Of a stretch of 27,800 nucleotides of DNA, positions 7,046-13,709 are shown piece by piece; within the stretch, counting starts at the first letter, position 1; the number at the start of each line of letters is the position of its first letter. This stretch comes from Actinomycetes bacterium. GTDB taxonomy: Bacteria; Actinomycetota; Acidimicrobiia; Spongiisociales; UBA5794. The notes under the pieces were generated by a model, which was given only the letters and a program-made list of their open reading frames with translations, was not told the DNA's origin and did no database searches. The DNA is taken from the NCBI GenBank assembly GCA_024640745.1, contig JAHEEL010000005.1:1-27800 (forward strand). Reading direction: 5' to 3'. The position numbers were made by a program, and so were the translations under genes.

Positions 7046-7432
7046 TTAGCCACCGGCGGTCGTCGTGGGCGCCTCGGTCGAGGCAGGCGGTGCGACGGTC
7101 GTGTCGGTCGTGTCGTCGCCCGACAGGTTCATCAGAATGGCAATCAGGACAACGATGGCGATGATCGCGAGTATGACGCCGACGATCGTGCCGAACGCCG
7201 ATCCTCGCTTCTGGGTGACCTGAACCGTCGTTGCCGGCTGCTGCTGGGGCGGCATTGGTGCGGCGGTTCCGGGTGCCGGCGGCGCAGCTACGGCGTCGGG
7301 GTCCATCGGATTGGGGTCCGTTCCAGTCGATCCGCCGCTGCTCACCTGATTCGACCACTGCGCACCGGTCCAGTAGCGGTAGCTGTACTGGCCCGTGGGG
7401 TCGGTGTACCAACCGGCCGGCATCTGTGCCAT
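7046..7432 (-). CDS. DUF2510 single-pass membrane protein
   Basis: A 128-residue protein. Residues 4-28 form a DUF2510 domain (AGWYTDPTGQ then RYWTGAQWSNQV), a small Trp-rich domain common at the N terminus of actinobacterial membrane proteins. A Pro/Gln-rich linker follows, then one membrane helix at about 79-101, then a short Thr/Ala/Pro tail that is probably outside the cell. The function of DUF2510 is unknown. The ATG at 7432 follows GAGGAGG. An imperfect 16-bp palindrome (7457-7472) lies about 25 bp upstream. Confidence 0.85.
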   Translation of the reverse strand: MAQMPAGWYTDPTGQYSYRYWTGAQWSNQVSSGGSTGTDPNPMDPDAVAAPPAPGTAAPMPPQQQPATTVQVTQKRGSAFGTIVGVILAIIAIVVLIAILMNLSGDDTTDTTVAPPASTEAPTTTAGG

Positions 7433-7456
7433 GTGTTCCTCCTCAACGAATGCACC

Positions 7457-7472
7457 CAGACTCTAGGGTCTG
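7457..7472. promoter_or_regulatory. Imperfect palindrome upstream of the DUF2510 gene
   Basis: CAGACTCTAGGGTCTG matches its reverse complement at 14 of 16 positions. On the minus strand it contains TAGAGT, a possible -10. It may be an operator over the promoter, but the signal is weak. Confidence 0.35.
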
Positions 7473-7573
7473 ATCGTCGTCGTGCTCCACTCTAATTGGG
7501 CAGGGAAACGTGGGCAGGTGTGCCGGCGCGAGCAAGGCCACCGAGCCAGGCGAAGCCCCGAGTCTGACGGAGT

Positions 7574-8617
7574 TCAGCCGATGTGAGCGATCGCTCGACC
7601 GGACGGGTCGAAGAGATGGAAACGACGGGGCCAGATCTCGACCCGCGCTCCGGCTGCGGGGATTTCGCCATCGAATCGCATGGAGACCTCGTTGCCGGCG
7701 AGGTCGATGGTGGCAAAGACGTGATCTCCGTGATGCTCGATTGCCGTCACCGCCCCCCGCAAGCCCGCCGTCACGACGGCTTCCCAATCGTGTGGGCGGA
7801 TTCCGACGGTGACCCGACCGGACCGCGTTTGGGGCGGGACCGGAAGCGAGCCGGCATCGAGGTGCGCCTCCCGATCGCGAACCGTCCCCGGAAGGAACGA
7901 CATCGCGGGAGAGCCGACGAAGCCGGCCACGAACGAGTCGAGGGGCTCGTGGTAGATCTCGTCGGGCGTGCCGACCTGACGAAGCCGGCCCTCGTCGATG
8001 ATCGCGATGCGGTCTCCGATCGCCATGGCCTCTTCCTGGTCGTTCGTTGCGTAGAGCGCAGTCACGCCGTAGCCGGTCTGGAGCAGGCGGATCTCGGCTC
8101 GCATCATCTGCCGGGTCGCGGCATCCATGCGTGAGAGGGGTTCGTCGAGGAGGAAGACGGACGGCCGCCGTACGAGCGCTCGCGCCGCCTGGACGAGTTG
8201 CTGGTGGCCGGCGGCGAGTTGAGCCGGCATTCGCTCGAGGAACCGATCGATCTCCAGCGTCCGACTCTCGGCGAGGACCCGGTCATCGATCTCCTCCCGG
8301 TCGACGTGGCGTACCTCGAGTGGGAAGGCAATGTTGCCCCGCACCGTCTTTCGCGGCAGGAGGGCGTTGTCCTGGAAGACCATCGCAATGTCGCGGCGTG
8401 CCGGGGCGACATCCCGCATGCTCCTCCCGTCGAAGAGGACATCCCCGCCGGTCGGCTTCTCGAGTCCGGCGACGATCCGGAGCAGGGACGTCTTGCCGCT
8501 TCCGGAAGGCCCGATCAGGACCAGCATCTCGCGGTCCGCAACCGACAGAGTCAAGTTGGGGATGATCGCCACTCCCGACCGCTCGAGAGAAATCGAATCG
8601 AGCAAGATGCTCGCCAT
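7574..8617 (-). CDS. MalK/UgpC-type ABC ATPase with degenerate motifs
   Basis: A 347-residue ATPase with an N-terminal nucleotide-binding domain (about 1-235) and a C-terminal TOBE/MalK-like regulatory domain. Walker A is GPSGSGKTS and Walker B is VFLLDEPLS. The signature reads AAGHQQ where family members have LSGGQQ, and the switch-loop region reads ATNDQEEA where VTHDQ is usual, so the catalytic histidine is replaced by asparagine. In this family the ATPase drives sugar or polyol importers; no permease or binding protein is adjacent. Either it works with distant membrane partners or it has reduced or altered ATPase activity. The ATG at 8617 lies six bases after TACCCT (leaderless). An upstream in-frame extension runs into repeats and is rejected. 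Confidence 0.85.
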   Translation of the reverse strand: MASILLDSISLERSGVAIIPNLTLSVADREMLVLIGPSGSGKTSLLRIVAGLEKPTGGDVLFDGRSMRDVAPARRDIAMVFQDNALLPRKTVRGNIAFPLEVRHVDREEIDDRVLAESRTLEIDRFLERMPAQLAAGHQQLVQAARALVRRPSVFLLDEPLSRMDAATRQMMRAEIRLLQTGYGVTALYATNDQEEAMAIGDRIAIIDEGRLRQVGTPDEIYHEPLDSFVAGFVGSPAMSFLPGTVRDREAHLDAGSLPVPPQTRSGRVTVGIRPHDWEAVVTAGLRGAVTAIEHHGDHVFATIDLAGNEVSMRFDGEIPAAGARVEIWPRRFHLFDPSGRAIAHIG

Positions 8618-8629
8618 ACGCTGAGGGTA
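8618..8629 (-). promoter_or_regulatory. -10 element for a likely leaderless ABC ATPase transcript
   Basis: On the minus strand TACCCT (8629-8624) is followed by six bases and then the ATG at 8617, with no Shine-Dalgarno. It is the same layout as for mscS and the cysteine leader ORF. Confidence 0.4.
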
Positions 8630-8716
8630 CCGAGTTCCTCGCTTCTCGGTCTTTGATTGAGTCGTCCGGCGGAAGGCACGAACTATCGCCTTCCTCGACC
8701 GAAGGGCGGTGGAGAC

Positions 8717-8751
8717 GCGAGCATCCGGCCGGGGGCCGGAGCGGAGCGGAG
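8717..8751. repeat. 35-bp direct repeat, copy 1
   Basis: This stretch begins GCGAGCATCCGGCCGG and ends GGCCGGAGCGGAGCGGAG. It matches 8874-8908 at 34 of 35 positions. Each copy contains a CCGGCC/GGCCGG self-complementary core. The gap between the ABC ATPase start (8617) and the carbamoyltransferase stop (8973) is 355 bp, contains no credible gene, and is filled by these repeats and hairpins. Confidence 0.8.
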
Positions 8752-8805
8752 AGGGCGTCTGGGAGCCCGAATCGCGAAGATGCGGCCTGCTCGGCTGCCC
8801 CCTCT

Positions 8806-8829
8806 GCGGACGAGCATCAGCTCGTCCGC
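8806..8829. repeat. 10-bp stem-loop inside the repeat island
   Basis: GCGGACGAGC (8806-8815) and GCTCGTCCGC (8820-8829) pair perfectly around an ATCA loop. It lies between the two direct-repeat copies. Confidence 0.65.
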
Positions 8830-8856
8830 GTCTCCCCCACCTCCGGCGGGGGAGAC
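8830..8856. repeat. 9-bp stem-loop inside the repeat island
   Basis: GTCTCCCCC (8830-8838) and GGGGGAGAC (8848-8856) pair perfectly around a nine-base loop, immediately next to the preceding stem-loop. It might also act in termination downstream of the carbamoyltransferase gene, but there is no U-run. Confidence 0.6.
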
Positions 8857-8873
8857 GAAGAAACGGGGGAGGC

Positions 8874-8908
8874 GCGAGCATCCGGCCGGAGGCCGGAGCG
8901 GAGCGGAG
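8874..8908. repeat. 35-bp direct repeat, copy 2
   Basis: Second copy of the 8717-8751 repeat, differing at one base in the middle of the GGCCGG core. Similarity continues weakly past both ends (CTCTGGG after the copy, CGAAG before it), suggesting a longer degenerate unit of perhaps 70 bp. Confidence 0.8.
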
Positions 8909-8972
8909 GGGGCTCTGGGTGCTTGGATCGCGTCAATGAGGTCCGGTGGGTGCCCCTTCCGCGAACAGTGGC

Positions 8973-9974
8973 CTACGCCAGCGTCGCCACCATCACGGCC
9001 TTGATCGTGTGCAGGCGGTTTTCGGCTTGGTCGAACACGATGCTGGCGGGCGACTCGAAGATCTCGTTCGTGACTTCGAGGCCGTCGGGCATATTGGTGG
9101 CCTCGATGATCTCCTTGCCGACCGTCGTGTTCGCGTCGTGAAAGGCCGGGAGGCAGTGCATGAATTTCACATGCGGGTTTCCGGACGCGGCCATCAGCGC
9201 TGCATTCACCTGGTAGGGCTTGAGCAGGTTGACCCGATCGATCCAGACATCCTTGGACTCACCCATCGATACCCACACGTCTGTGTGGATGAAGTCGACT
9301 CCCGCTACGGCTGCCTGCGGGTCCTCGGTAACCGTGATCGTGGCGCCGGTCTTCGCCGCGATCTCGTTCGCAATCCGGAGCACATCGGCCGGGGGGGCGA
9401 GTTCGCCGGGACCGCAGAGCCGAAGGTCACTGCCCATGAGCGCCGCCATCACGATGTGGGACCGAGCCATATTGAAACGTAGGTCGCCCATGAACGCGTA
9501 CGAGATCTCGTCGTAGGCTTTCTTGCTCGATTCGTGCATGGTGAGGAAGTCGGCGAGCATCTGGGTCGGGTGCCAGTCGTCGGTGAGCCCGTTGTACACC
9601 GGAACCCCGGCATTGGCGGCAAGCGCCTCGGCGTCGACCTGGGACGCCCCGCGGAACTCGATCCCGTCGTACATCCTCCCGAGAACCCGGGCCGTGTCTG
9701 CAGTGGACTCCTTGTGCCCCATCTGGGATCCCGATGGATCCAGGTACGTGACGTGCGCGCCCTGGTCGAATGCAGCGACCTCGAAGGCGGCGCGCGTCCG
9801 GGTCGAGGTCTTCTCGAAGAGCAACGCGATGTTCTTTCCGGCAAGAAGCGGCTGTTCCGTACCGGCGTATTTCGCCGTCTTGAGCGCTGCGGAGAGATCG
9901 AGAAGGAACTCCATCTCCTTCGGCGTGAAGTCGATCTCCTTGACGAAGCTGCGGTTCTTCAGGTTGTAGGCCAT
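8973..9974 (-). CDS. Ornithine carbamoyltransferase, ArcB-like
   Basis: Interconverts ornithine + carbamoyl phosphate and citrulline + phosphate. The 333-residue protein has the carbamoyl-phosphate loop STRTR (57-61), HPTQ (135-138), the ornithine-side motif DVWVSMGES (232-240) and HCLP (273-276). The N-terminal NLKNRSF and DFTPKEM, the length, and GRMYDGIEFRG resemble catabolic ArcB enzymes more than biosynthetic ArgF. No arginine deiminase, carbamate kinase or other arg gene is adjacent; instead it is the last gene of an amidinotransferase-GTPase operon. The amidinotransferase releases ornithine, which this enzyme could use. A strong hairpin lies 28 bp upstream of its start. Direction of the reaction in the cell is unknown; the family call is firm. 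Confidence 0.93.
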   Translation of the reverse strand: MAYNLKNRSFVKEIDFTPKEMEFLLDLSAALKTAKYAGTEQPLLAGKNIALLFEKTSTRTRAAFEVAAFDQGAHVTYLDPSGSQMGHKESTADTARVLGRMYDGIEFRGASQVDAEALAANAGVPVYNGLTDDWHPTQMLADFLTMHESSKKAYDEISYAFMGDLRFNMARSHIVMAALMGSDLRLCGPGELAPPADVLRIANEIAAKTGATITVTEDPQAAVAGVDFIHTDVWVSMGESKDVWIDRVNLLKPYQVNAALMAASGNPHVKFMHCLPAFHDANTTVGKEIIEATNMPDGLEVTNEIFESPASIVFDQAENRLHTIKAVMVATLA

Positions 9975-10001
9975 GGCGATCCTCTTTCTGCTTGTGGTTC
10001 A

Positions 10002-10048
10002 GCACCGCCACCGCCACCGCCTACCCGGTTCGGTGGCGATGGCGGTGC
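10002..10048 (-). repeat. 18-bp intercistronic stem-loop before the carbamoyltransferase gene
   Basis: GCACCGCCACCGCCACCG (10002-10019) and CGGTGGCGATGGCGGTGC (10031-10048) pair at 17 of 18 positions around an 11-base loop. It lies between the GTPase stop and the carbamoyltransferase Shine-Dalgarno on the transcribed strand. There is no U-run, so it more likely blocks exonucleases or tunes expression than terminates. Confidence 0.75.
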
Positions 10049-10061
10049 GGGTCTGGGGTTG

Positions 10062-11402
10062 CTAGGCCAGACCGTTGTCCTTGACGAACGTTCCGAGGAT
10101 GCCCTCGAGGTCCGGCGAGCCGATCTCCTGGAGGTCGTAGTAGACCCGGGTGTTCGGCTTGTCGATGTCGATGATACGGGCCAGATCGATCGGCGTCCCG
10201 ATGACGACCGCGTCGCAGTCGGTCGCGTTGATGGTCGCCTCGAGATCGCGGAGCTGCTCTTCGCCGTACCCCATCGCCGGCAAGACGATTCCAATCTCCG
10301 GGTAGATCTCGAACGTCTCCTTCAGCTTGCCGACGAGGTATGGCCTTGGGTCGACAAACTCTGCGGCACCGTACTTCGTGGCGGCCACGACGCCGGCACC
10401 GATCTTCATCCCGCCGTGGGTGAGTGTCGGACCATCCTCGACGACGAGCACTCGTTTGCCTGCGACAACGGACGGGTCATCCATCGCGATCGGCGATGCG
10501 GCTTCCACGACGATCGCATCTGGATTCACGGCCGCGATGTTCGCGCGCACTGTTTCGATCCCGGCAAGATCGGCGGAGTCGAGCTTGTTGATGACGGCGA
10601 CGTCGGCGATACGAACGTTGATCTCGCCTGGGTAGTAGCTCAACTCGTGCCCGGGACGGTGCGGATCGACGACGGTGAGATAGAGGTCGCTCTCGTAGAA
10701 CGAGAAGTCGTTGTTGCCGCCATCCCACACGATGACGTCGCAGCCGTCCGGGTCGGCCTCTGCGGCGCGTACGATCGCCTCGTAGTCGACCCCGGCATAG
10801 ATCACGTTGCCGCGAACGATGTGCGGCTCGTACTCTTCCATCTCCTCGATCGTGCAGTCGTGCTTCTCGAGGTCTCCGAGCTCGGCAAAGCGCTGCACCT
10901 TCTGGGCTGCGAGATCCCCGTAGGGCATCGGGTGGCGGATCGCGACCGGCTTCAGGCCGGACTCCATGAGGATCTCGATCACCCTCCGCGTGGTTTGGCT
11001 CTTGCCCGACCCGGTGCGCACCGCACAGACCGAGATCACCGGTTTCGTGCTCTTCACCATCGTGTCGGCCGGACCGAGGAGCGTGAACGACGCTCCCGCC
11101 GCTGCCACGATCGCATCGACGCGCATCACATGGGCGTAGGAAATGTCGCTGTACGAGAAGGCGCACTCATCGGCGTCGAGTTCATCGATCAACTCCGCAA
11201 GGCGCTCTTCCGGGAAGATCGGAATGCCCTCCGGGTACAGGGGCCCGGCGAGCTCCGCCGGATAGGTCCGGTCGTCGATGCCCGGGATCTGCTCTGCCGT
11301 GAAGGCAACGACCTCGACGGTGTCGTCGTTGCGGTAGCGGGTGTTGAAGTTGTGGAAGTCGCGTCCTGCGGCTCCGATGATGATCACTCTGCGCTTCGCC
11401 AT
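10062..11402 (-). CDS. Predicted GTPase, cyclic 2,3-diphosphoglycerate synthetase-like
   Basis: A 446-residue cytosolic protein. The N-terminal part has a Rossmann-like start (VIIIGAAGRDFHNFN). A P-loop follows (RTGSGKSQTT, about 129-138), then WDGGNND at about 226-232 where a G3-like aspartate would lie, then VINKLD at 270-275, an NKxD guanine-recognition motif. This architecture is that of the predicted GTPases related to archaeal cyclic 2,3-diphosphoglycerate synthetase. That archaeal enzyme makes an intramolecular phosphoanhydride, but bacterial members are uncharacterised as far as I know. Its place between an amidinotransferase and a carbamoyltransferase points to arginine/ornithine or carbamoyl-phosphate metabolism rather than cyclic diphosphoglycerate. 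The ATG at 11402 has AAAGGAG upstream. Family call good; reaction unknown. Confidence 0.8.
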   Translation of the reverse strand: MAKRRVIIIGAAGRDFHNFNTRYRNDDTVEVVAFTAEQIPGIDDRTYPAELAGPLYPEGIPIFPEERLAELIDELDADECAFSYSDISYAHVMRVDAIVAAAGASFTLLGPADTMVKSTKPVISVCAVRTGSGKSQTTRRVIEILMESGLKPVAIRHPMPYGDLAAQKVQRFAELGDLEKHDCTIEEMEEYEPHIVRGNVIYAGVDYEAIVRAAEADPDGCDVIVWDGGNNDFSFYESDLYLTVVDPHRPGHELSYYPGEINVRIADVAVINKLDSADLAGIETVRANIAAVNPDAIVVEAASPIAMDDPSVVAGKRVLVVEDGPTLTHGGMKIGAGVVAATKYGAAEFVDPRPYLVGKLKETFEIYPEIGIVLPAMGYGEEQLRDLEATINATDCDAVVIGTPIDLARIIDIDKPNTRVYYDLQEIGSPDLEGILGTFVKDNGLA

Positions 11403-11447
11403 GGATGGCTCCTTTGCTTGGTTGATTCGATCTTCTTCTTCGGTGTC

Positions 11448-12581
11448 CTAGTAGCCCGGGATCTGCTTCGGGAAGTAGTCCTCCATGTCTCCCTCTCGAT
11501 ACACATCCGCGGTGGCGCAGTGCAGGCCGCCGCCGAATGGGCCGACGGCCCAGAATGGCACCGGTATGACCTCGAAGCCGAGGTCATACAGTTGTTGCTG
11601 CTGCGCCTTTTCCTGTTCTTCCACGAAGATCGTCTTCTCGTCCAAGAGGAGGGTGTTCATCGACAGCCAAACGCTGCAGTAGCACAGCGGTGGGGGCTCA
11701 TCGAGCGCCGGCTCGGCGCACGGAACGATCTCCCAGTCGTTGATCTCGAAGAGCTTCACCATGTCCTCTTCAAGCGGGACACGCTTGCGATTGCTCAGCG
11801 CAAGCCCCGGTCGCAACGGCACGAAGGTCGCGTCGAGATGGATGGGGTGCGACTCGCGGAACCGTGCAACGTGGACGCGATGATCGGGGAAATGGCGAGT
11901 GAGCCAACTGATGCCGGCGGCGTTCGTGACTGACGAGTGATAGACGAACAAGTCTTTGCCGAAGCGGCCGACATCGGCAGCGTCGAACAGCGGCTCCTCC
12001 TCGGTGAGGTTCCATCGCCGGTTCATCGTGAAGCGCGCGATAGCCTCCTCCTCGTCCAGCGATTCGAACTCGTGCCAGAACTCCGGGCCTGCGTGGTAGG
12101 AGGCATCGGTGAGGCGGGGCTTTGGGGCTGACTCCCATCGGAAGTCGGGGTCCTCGCGAAAGTACGCCTGGAGGAGCGGGCGATAGGCGAGGTACTCGAA
12201 CCAACGGGCGCGTTGCGACATCGTCGCCTCGAGAATCTCCGGTCCAACGGTGAGAAGCACGTCACGGGGCGGCATGACACCGAACTGTGACGCCTGCTTC
12301 CAGTCCGGTGTCGCGATCTCCTCCGACCAGTCGCGCACTTCGGGTCGGTCTACGACGACACCGTGCGACTCGAGGATGGCTGCGAAGTTTTCCATCTGCT
12401 CGTTGGCGGCGTCGACCATGTCCTGAGGCATGGGTCCGTATGTCCCAGCGGGGAAACCGTCCTCCGGGAAGTCGCGGACCACCGCCGGCTCCGGCGCCTG
12501 GATCATCGTTCCGTCGGCGCGCCCGACGATGACGCGTCGCAGCCGACTCCATTCGTTCCACGAGTTGACGATCTTCGCCAC
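11448..12581 (-). CDS. Arginine:X amidinotransferase (AGAT/StrB family)
   Basis: Moves the amidino group of arginine to an amine acceptor, releasing ornithine. The 377-residue protein has the family's catalytic triad: Asp200 in FDAADVGRFGKD, His248 in HPIHLDATF, and the nucleophile Cys355 in GGGLHCATADV. VTNAAGISWLTRH and WLSMNTLLLDEKTIFVEE are further landmarks shared with vertebrate glycine amidinotransferase. The acceptor (glycine, lysine, aminobutyrate, an aminocyclitol and so on) cannot be read off; no antibiotic-type genes surround it. The start is GTG at 12581 behind GAGGAGG. It heads an operon with the GTPase (45-bp gap) and ornithine carbamoyltransferase, and its promoter carries the CTATCGATCGATAG operator. 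Arginine deiminase was considered, but the motif set fits amidinotransferase. Confidence 0.9.
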   Translation of the reverse strand: MAKIVNSWNEWSRLRRVIVGRADGTMIQAPEPAVVRDFPEDGFPAGTYGPMPQDMVDAANEQMENFAAILESHGVVVDRPEVRDWSEEIATPDWKQASQFGVMPPRDVLLTVGPEILEATMSQRARWFEYLAYRPLLQAYFREDPDFRWESAPKPRLTDASYHAGPEFWHEFESLDEEEAIARFTMNRRWNLTEEEPLFDAADVGRFGKDLFVYHSSVTNAAGISWLTRHFPDHRVHVARFRESHPIHLDATFVPLRPGLALSNRKRVPLEEDMVKLFEINDWEIVPCAEPALDEPPPLCYCSVWLSMNTLLLDEKTIFVEEQEKAQQQQLYDLGFEVIPVPFWAVGPFGGGLHCATADVYREGDMEDYFPKQIPGY

Positions 12582-12657
12582 GGTGCCTCCTCAGTTCGAT
12601 CCACGGTCCCTGCCCTTGGCGGAAACGACCGATGTCGGTTGGTTACTCGCGGGAACG

Positions 12658-12686
12658 ATACTACCTATCGATCGATAGGTTCGCCA
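12658..12686 (-). promoter_or_regulatory. Amidinotransferase promoter with palindromic operator
   Basis: CCTATCGATCGATAGG (12664-12679) is a perfect 16-bp palindrome. On the minus strand TAGTAT (12663-12658) directly follows it as a -10, and TGGCGA (12686-12681) is a weak -35 with a 17-bp spacer, so the palindrome fills the spacer. A further half-site TATCGTTC follows at 12660-12653. The same CTATCG-NN-CGATAG core occurs in the importer promoter at 22515-22528. The leader to the GTG start would be about 70 bases. Confidence 0.65.
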
Positions 12687-12701
12687 GTCCGTGTGCGAAT
12701 C

Positions 12702-13649
12702 TCAGAGCCGGTATTGCTCCTTGACGATCTCGAGATAGGTTCCGGTCTGGACGTCGGCAATTCCATCAAGCATGCGAATGCCGTCCAGGGTGTCGAGGAA
12801 GTGCTCATCGTCTCGGCACCACACCTCGCCGATCGCGTCGAATCGTCCACTTGCTGCCGCGACGACCGTGAATTCCGGTTTGGAGCAGAGCTGCTCGAGC
12901 ACCGGCTTCGAAGGCCCTCTCACGGAAACGAGGAGCGCCGAGAACGAGGCCAGTCCGAGCGCCTTGGCCGACACCGACGCGTGGATCGTGACGATCTTCT
13001 CATCGAGCAGACGCTGGACTCTCGCCCGTGCACCGGCCTGTGACAATCCGACGACGGGTGCGAGATCGGCGAATGTTGCTCGCCCATCGGTGACGAGGGC
13101 CCTGATGAGGGCAAGGTCGATGTCGTCGATCGGGTGATCGGCCGGGACGGGTGATGGGAGCGAACGGGGGACGTCTTGGCCGAACACCTCGGCGGCGATC
13201 CCGGATGTGCCGGCCTTCAGGTAGTCGACCGCAGTGACGGTCTCGAGGTCCGCCACGCCCTCTGTGCCGCGAATTCGATCGAGCACGTGAAGAAGGTGGC
13301 GGTGGTCGGTGCATCGCACCTCGACCACCAGACTCCAGCGGCCGGCAATGCACACGACGAAGACTGCTTCGTCGATCTCGGAGATCCGAGCGGCCACGGT
13401 CCGCGCCGGCTCGGTGATCGACAGGAAGACAAAGGAGAACACCCCGATGCCGACCGTCTGCGGATCCACGCGCGACGTGATGGTAACCACGTGGTCGCCG
13501 AGCAAGCGGAGCACTCGCGCCCTGACGGCGGCCTGTGACATGCCGACCTTGTCGGCGAGAGCAGCGTACGAAGCCCGTCCGTCGAGAATCAGTTCGCCGA
13601 TGAGTCTGCGATCGAGGTCGTCGGTGGACGGGTCAGTGGCAGGTGTCAT
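12702..13649 (-). CDS. Tandem Lrp/AsnC-family transcriptional regulator
   Basis: A 315-residue regulator holding two complete Lrp/AsnC units in one chain, where usual family members are about 150-160 residues. HTH 1 is near residues 11-55 (DDLDRRLIGELILDGR, MSQAAVRARVLRLL) with a RAM-type ligand domain to about 145. HTH 2 is near 170-215 (DLALIRALVTDGRATF, LSQAGARARVQRLL) with a second RAM domain to the end. Lrp proteins bind amino acids and switch DNA binding or oligomer state. It sits just upstream of the amidinotransferase promoter palindrome, on the same strand, so it is the obvious candidate to bind it. The ATG at 13649 is preferred over an in-frame TTG nine bases upstream; TATGCT (13663-13658) may be its -10. 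Confidence 0.9.
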   Translation of the reverse strand: MTPATDPSTDDLDRRLIGELILDGRASYAALADKVGMSQAAVRARVLRLLGDHVVTITSRVDPQTVGIGVFSFVFLSITEPARTVAARISEIDEAVFVVCIAGRWSLVVEVRCTDHRHLLHVLDRIRGTEGVADLETVTAVDYLKAGTSGIAAEVFGQDVPRSLPSPVPADHPIDDIDLALIRALVTDGRATFADLAPVVGLSQAGARARVQRLLDEKIVTIHASVSAKALGLASFSALLVSVRGPSKPVLEQLCSKPEFTVVAAASGRFDAIGEVWCRDDEHFLDTLDGIRMLDGIADVQTGTYLEIVKEQYRL

Positions 13650-13709
13650 ACCCTGCAAGCATACTGCAACGAATTCTTGCGCCTGCGAGGATTCGGTCTC
13701 ATGATTTCG

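Noticed and set aside
8618..8881. In-frame upstream extension of the ABC ATPase
   Set aside because: It reads Arg/Pro/Ser-rich sequence through the repeat island; the ATG at 8617 is followed at once by the expected ATPase N terminus and preceded by a -10 box.
8717..8908. CRISPR array
   Set aside because: Only two repeat copies, more than 120 bp apart, with hairpin-rich DNA between them and no cas genes.
9534..11933. A 799-codon open frame on the plus strand opposite the carbamoyltransferase, GTPase and amidinotransferase genes
   Set aside because: It is antisense to three genes with clear catalytic motifs, its composition is rich in His/Asp/Arg as in high-GC shadow frames, and it shows no recognisable domain.
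11448..12581. Arginine deiminase (ADI pathway with ArcB)
   Set aside because: The motif set (FDAAD, HLDATF, GGGLHCATADV) and overall match to AGAT point to amidinotransferase; no carbamate kinase gene is present.
13650..13658. TTG start of the tandem Lrp regulator at 13658
   Set aside because: The ATG three codons later begins the family-like sequence and is a more usual start; the difference is three residues only.
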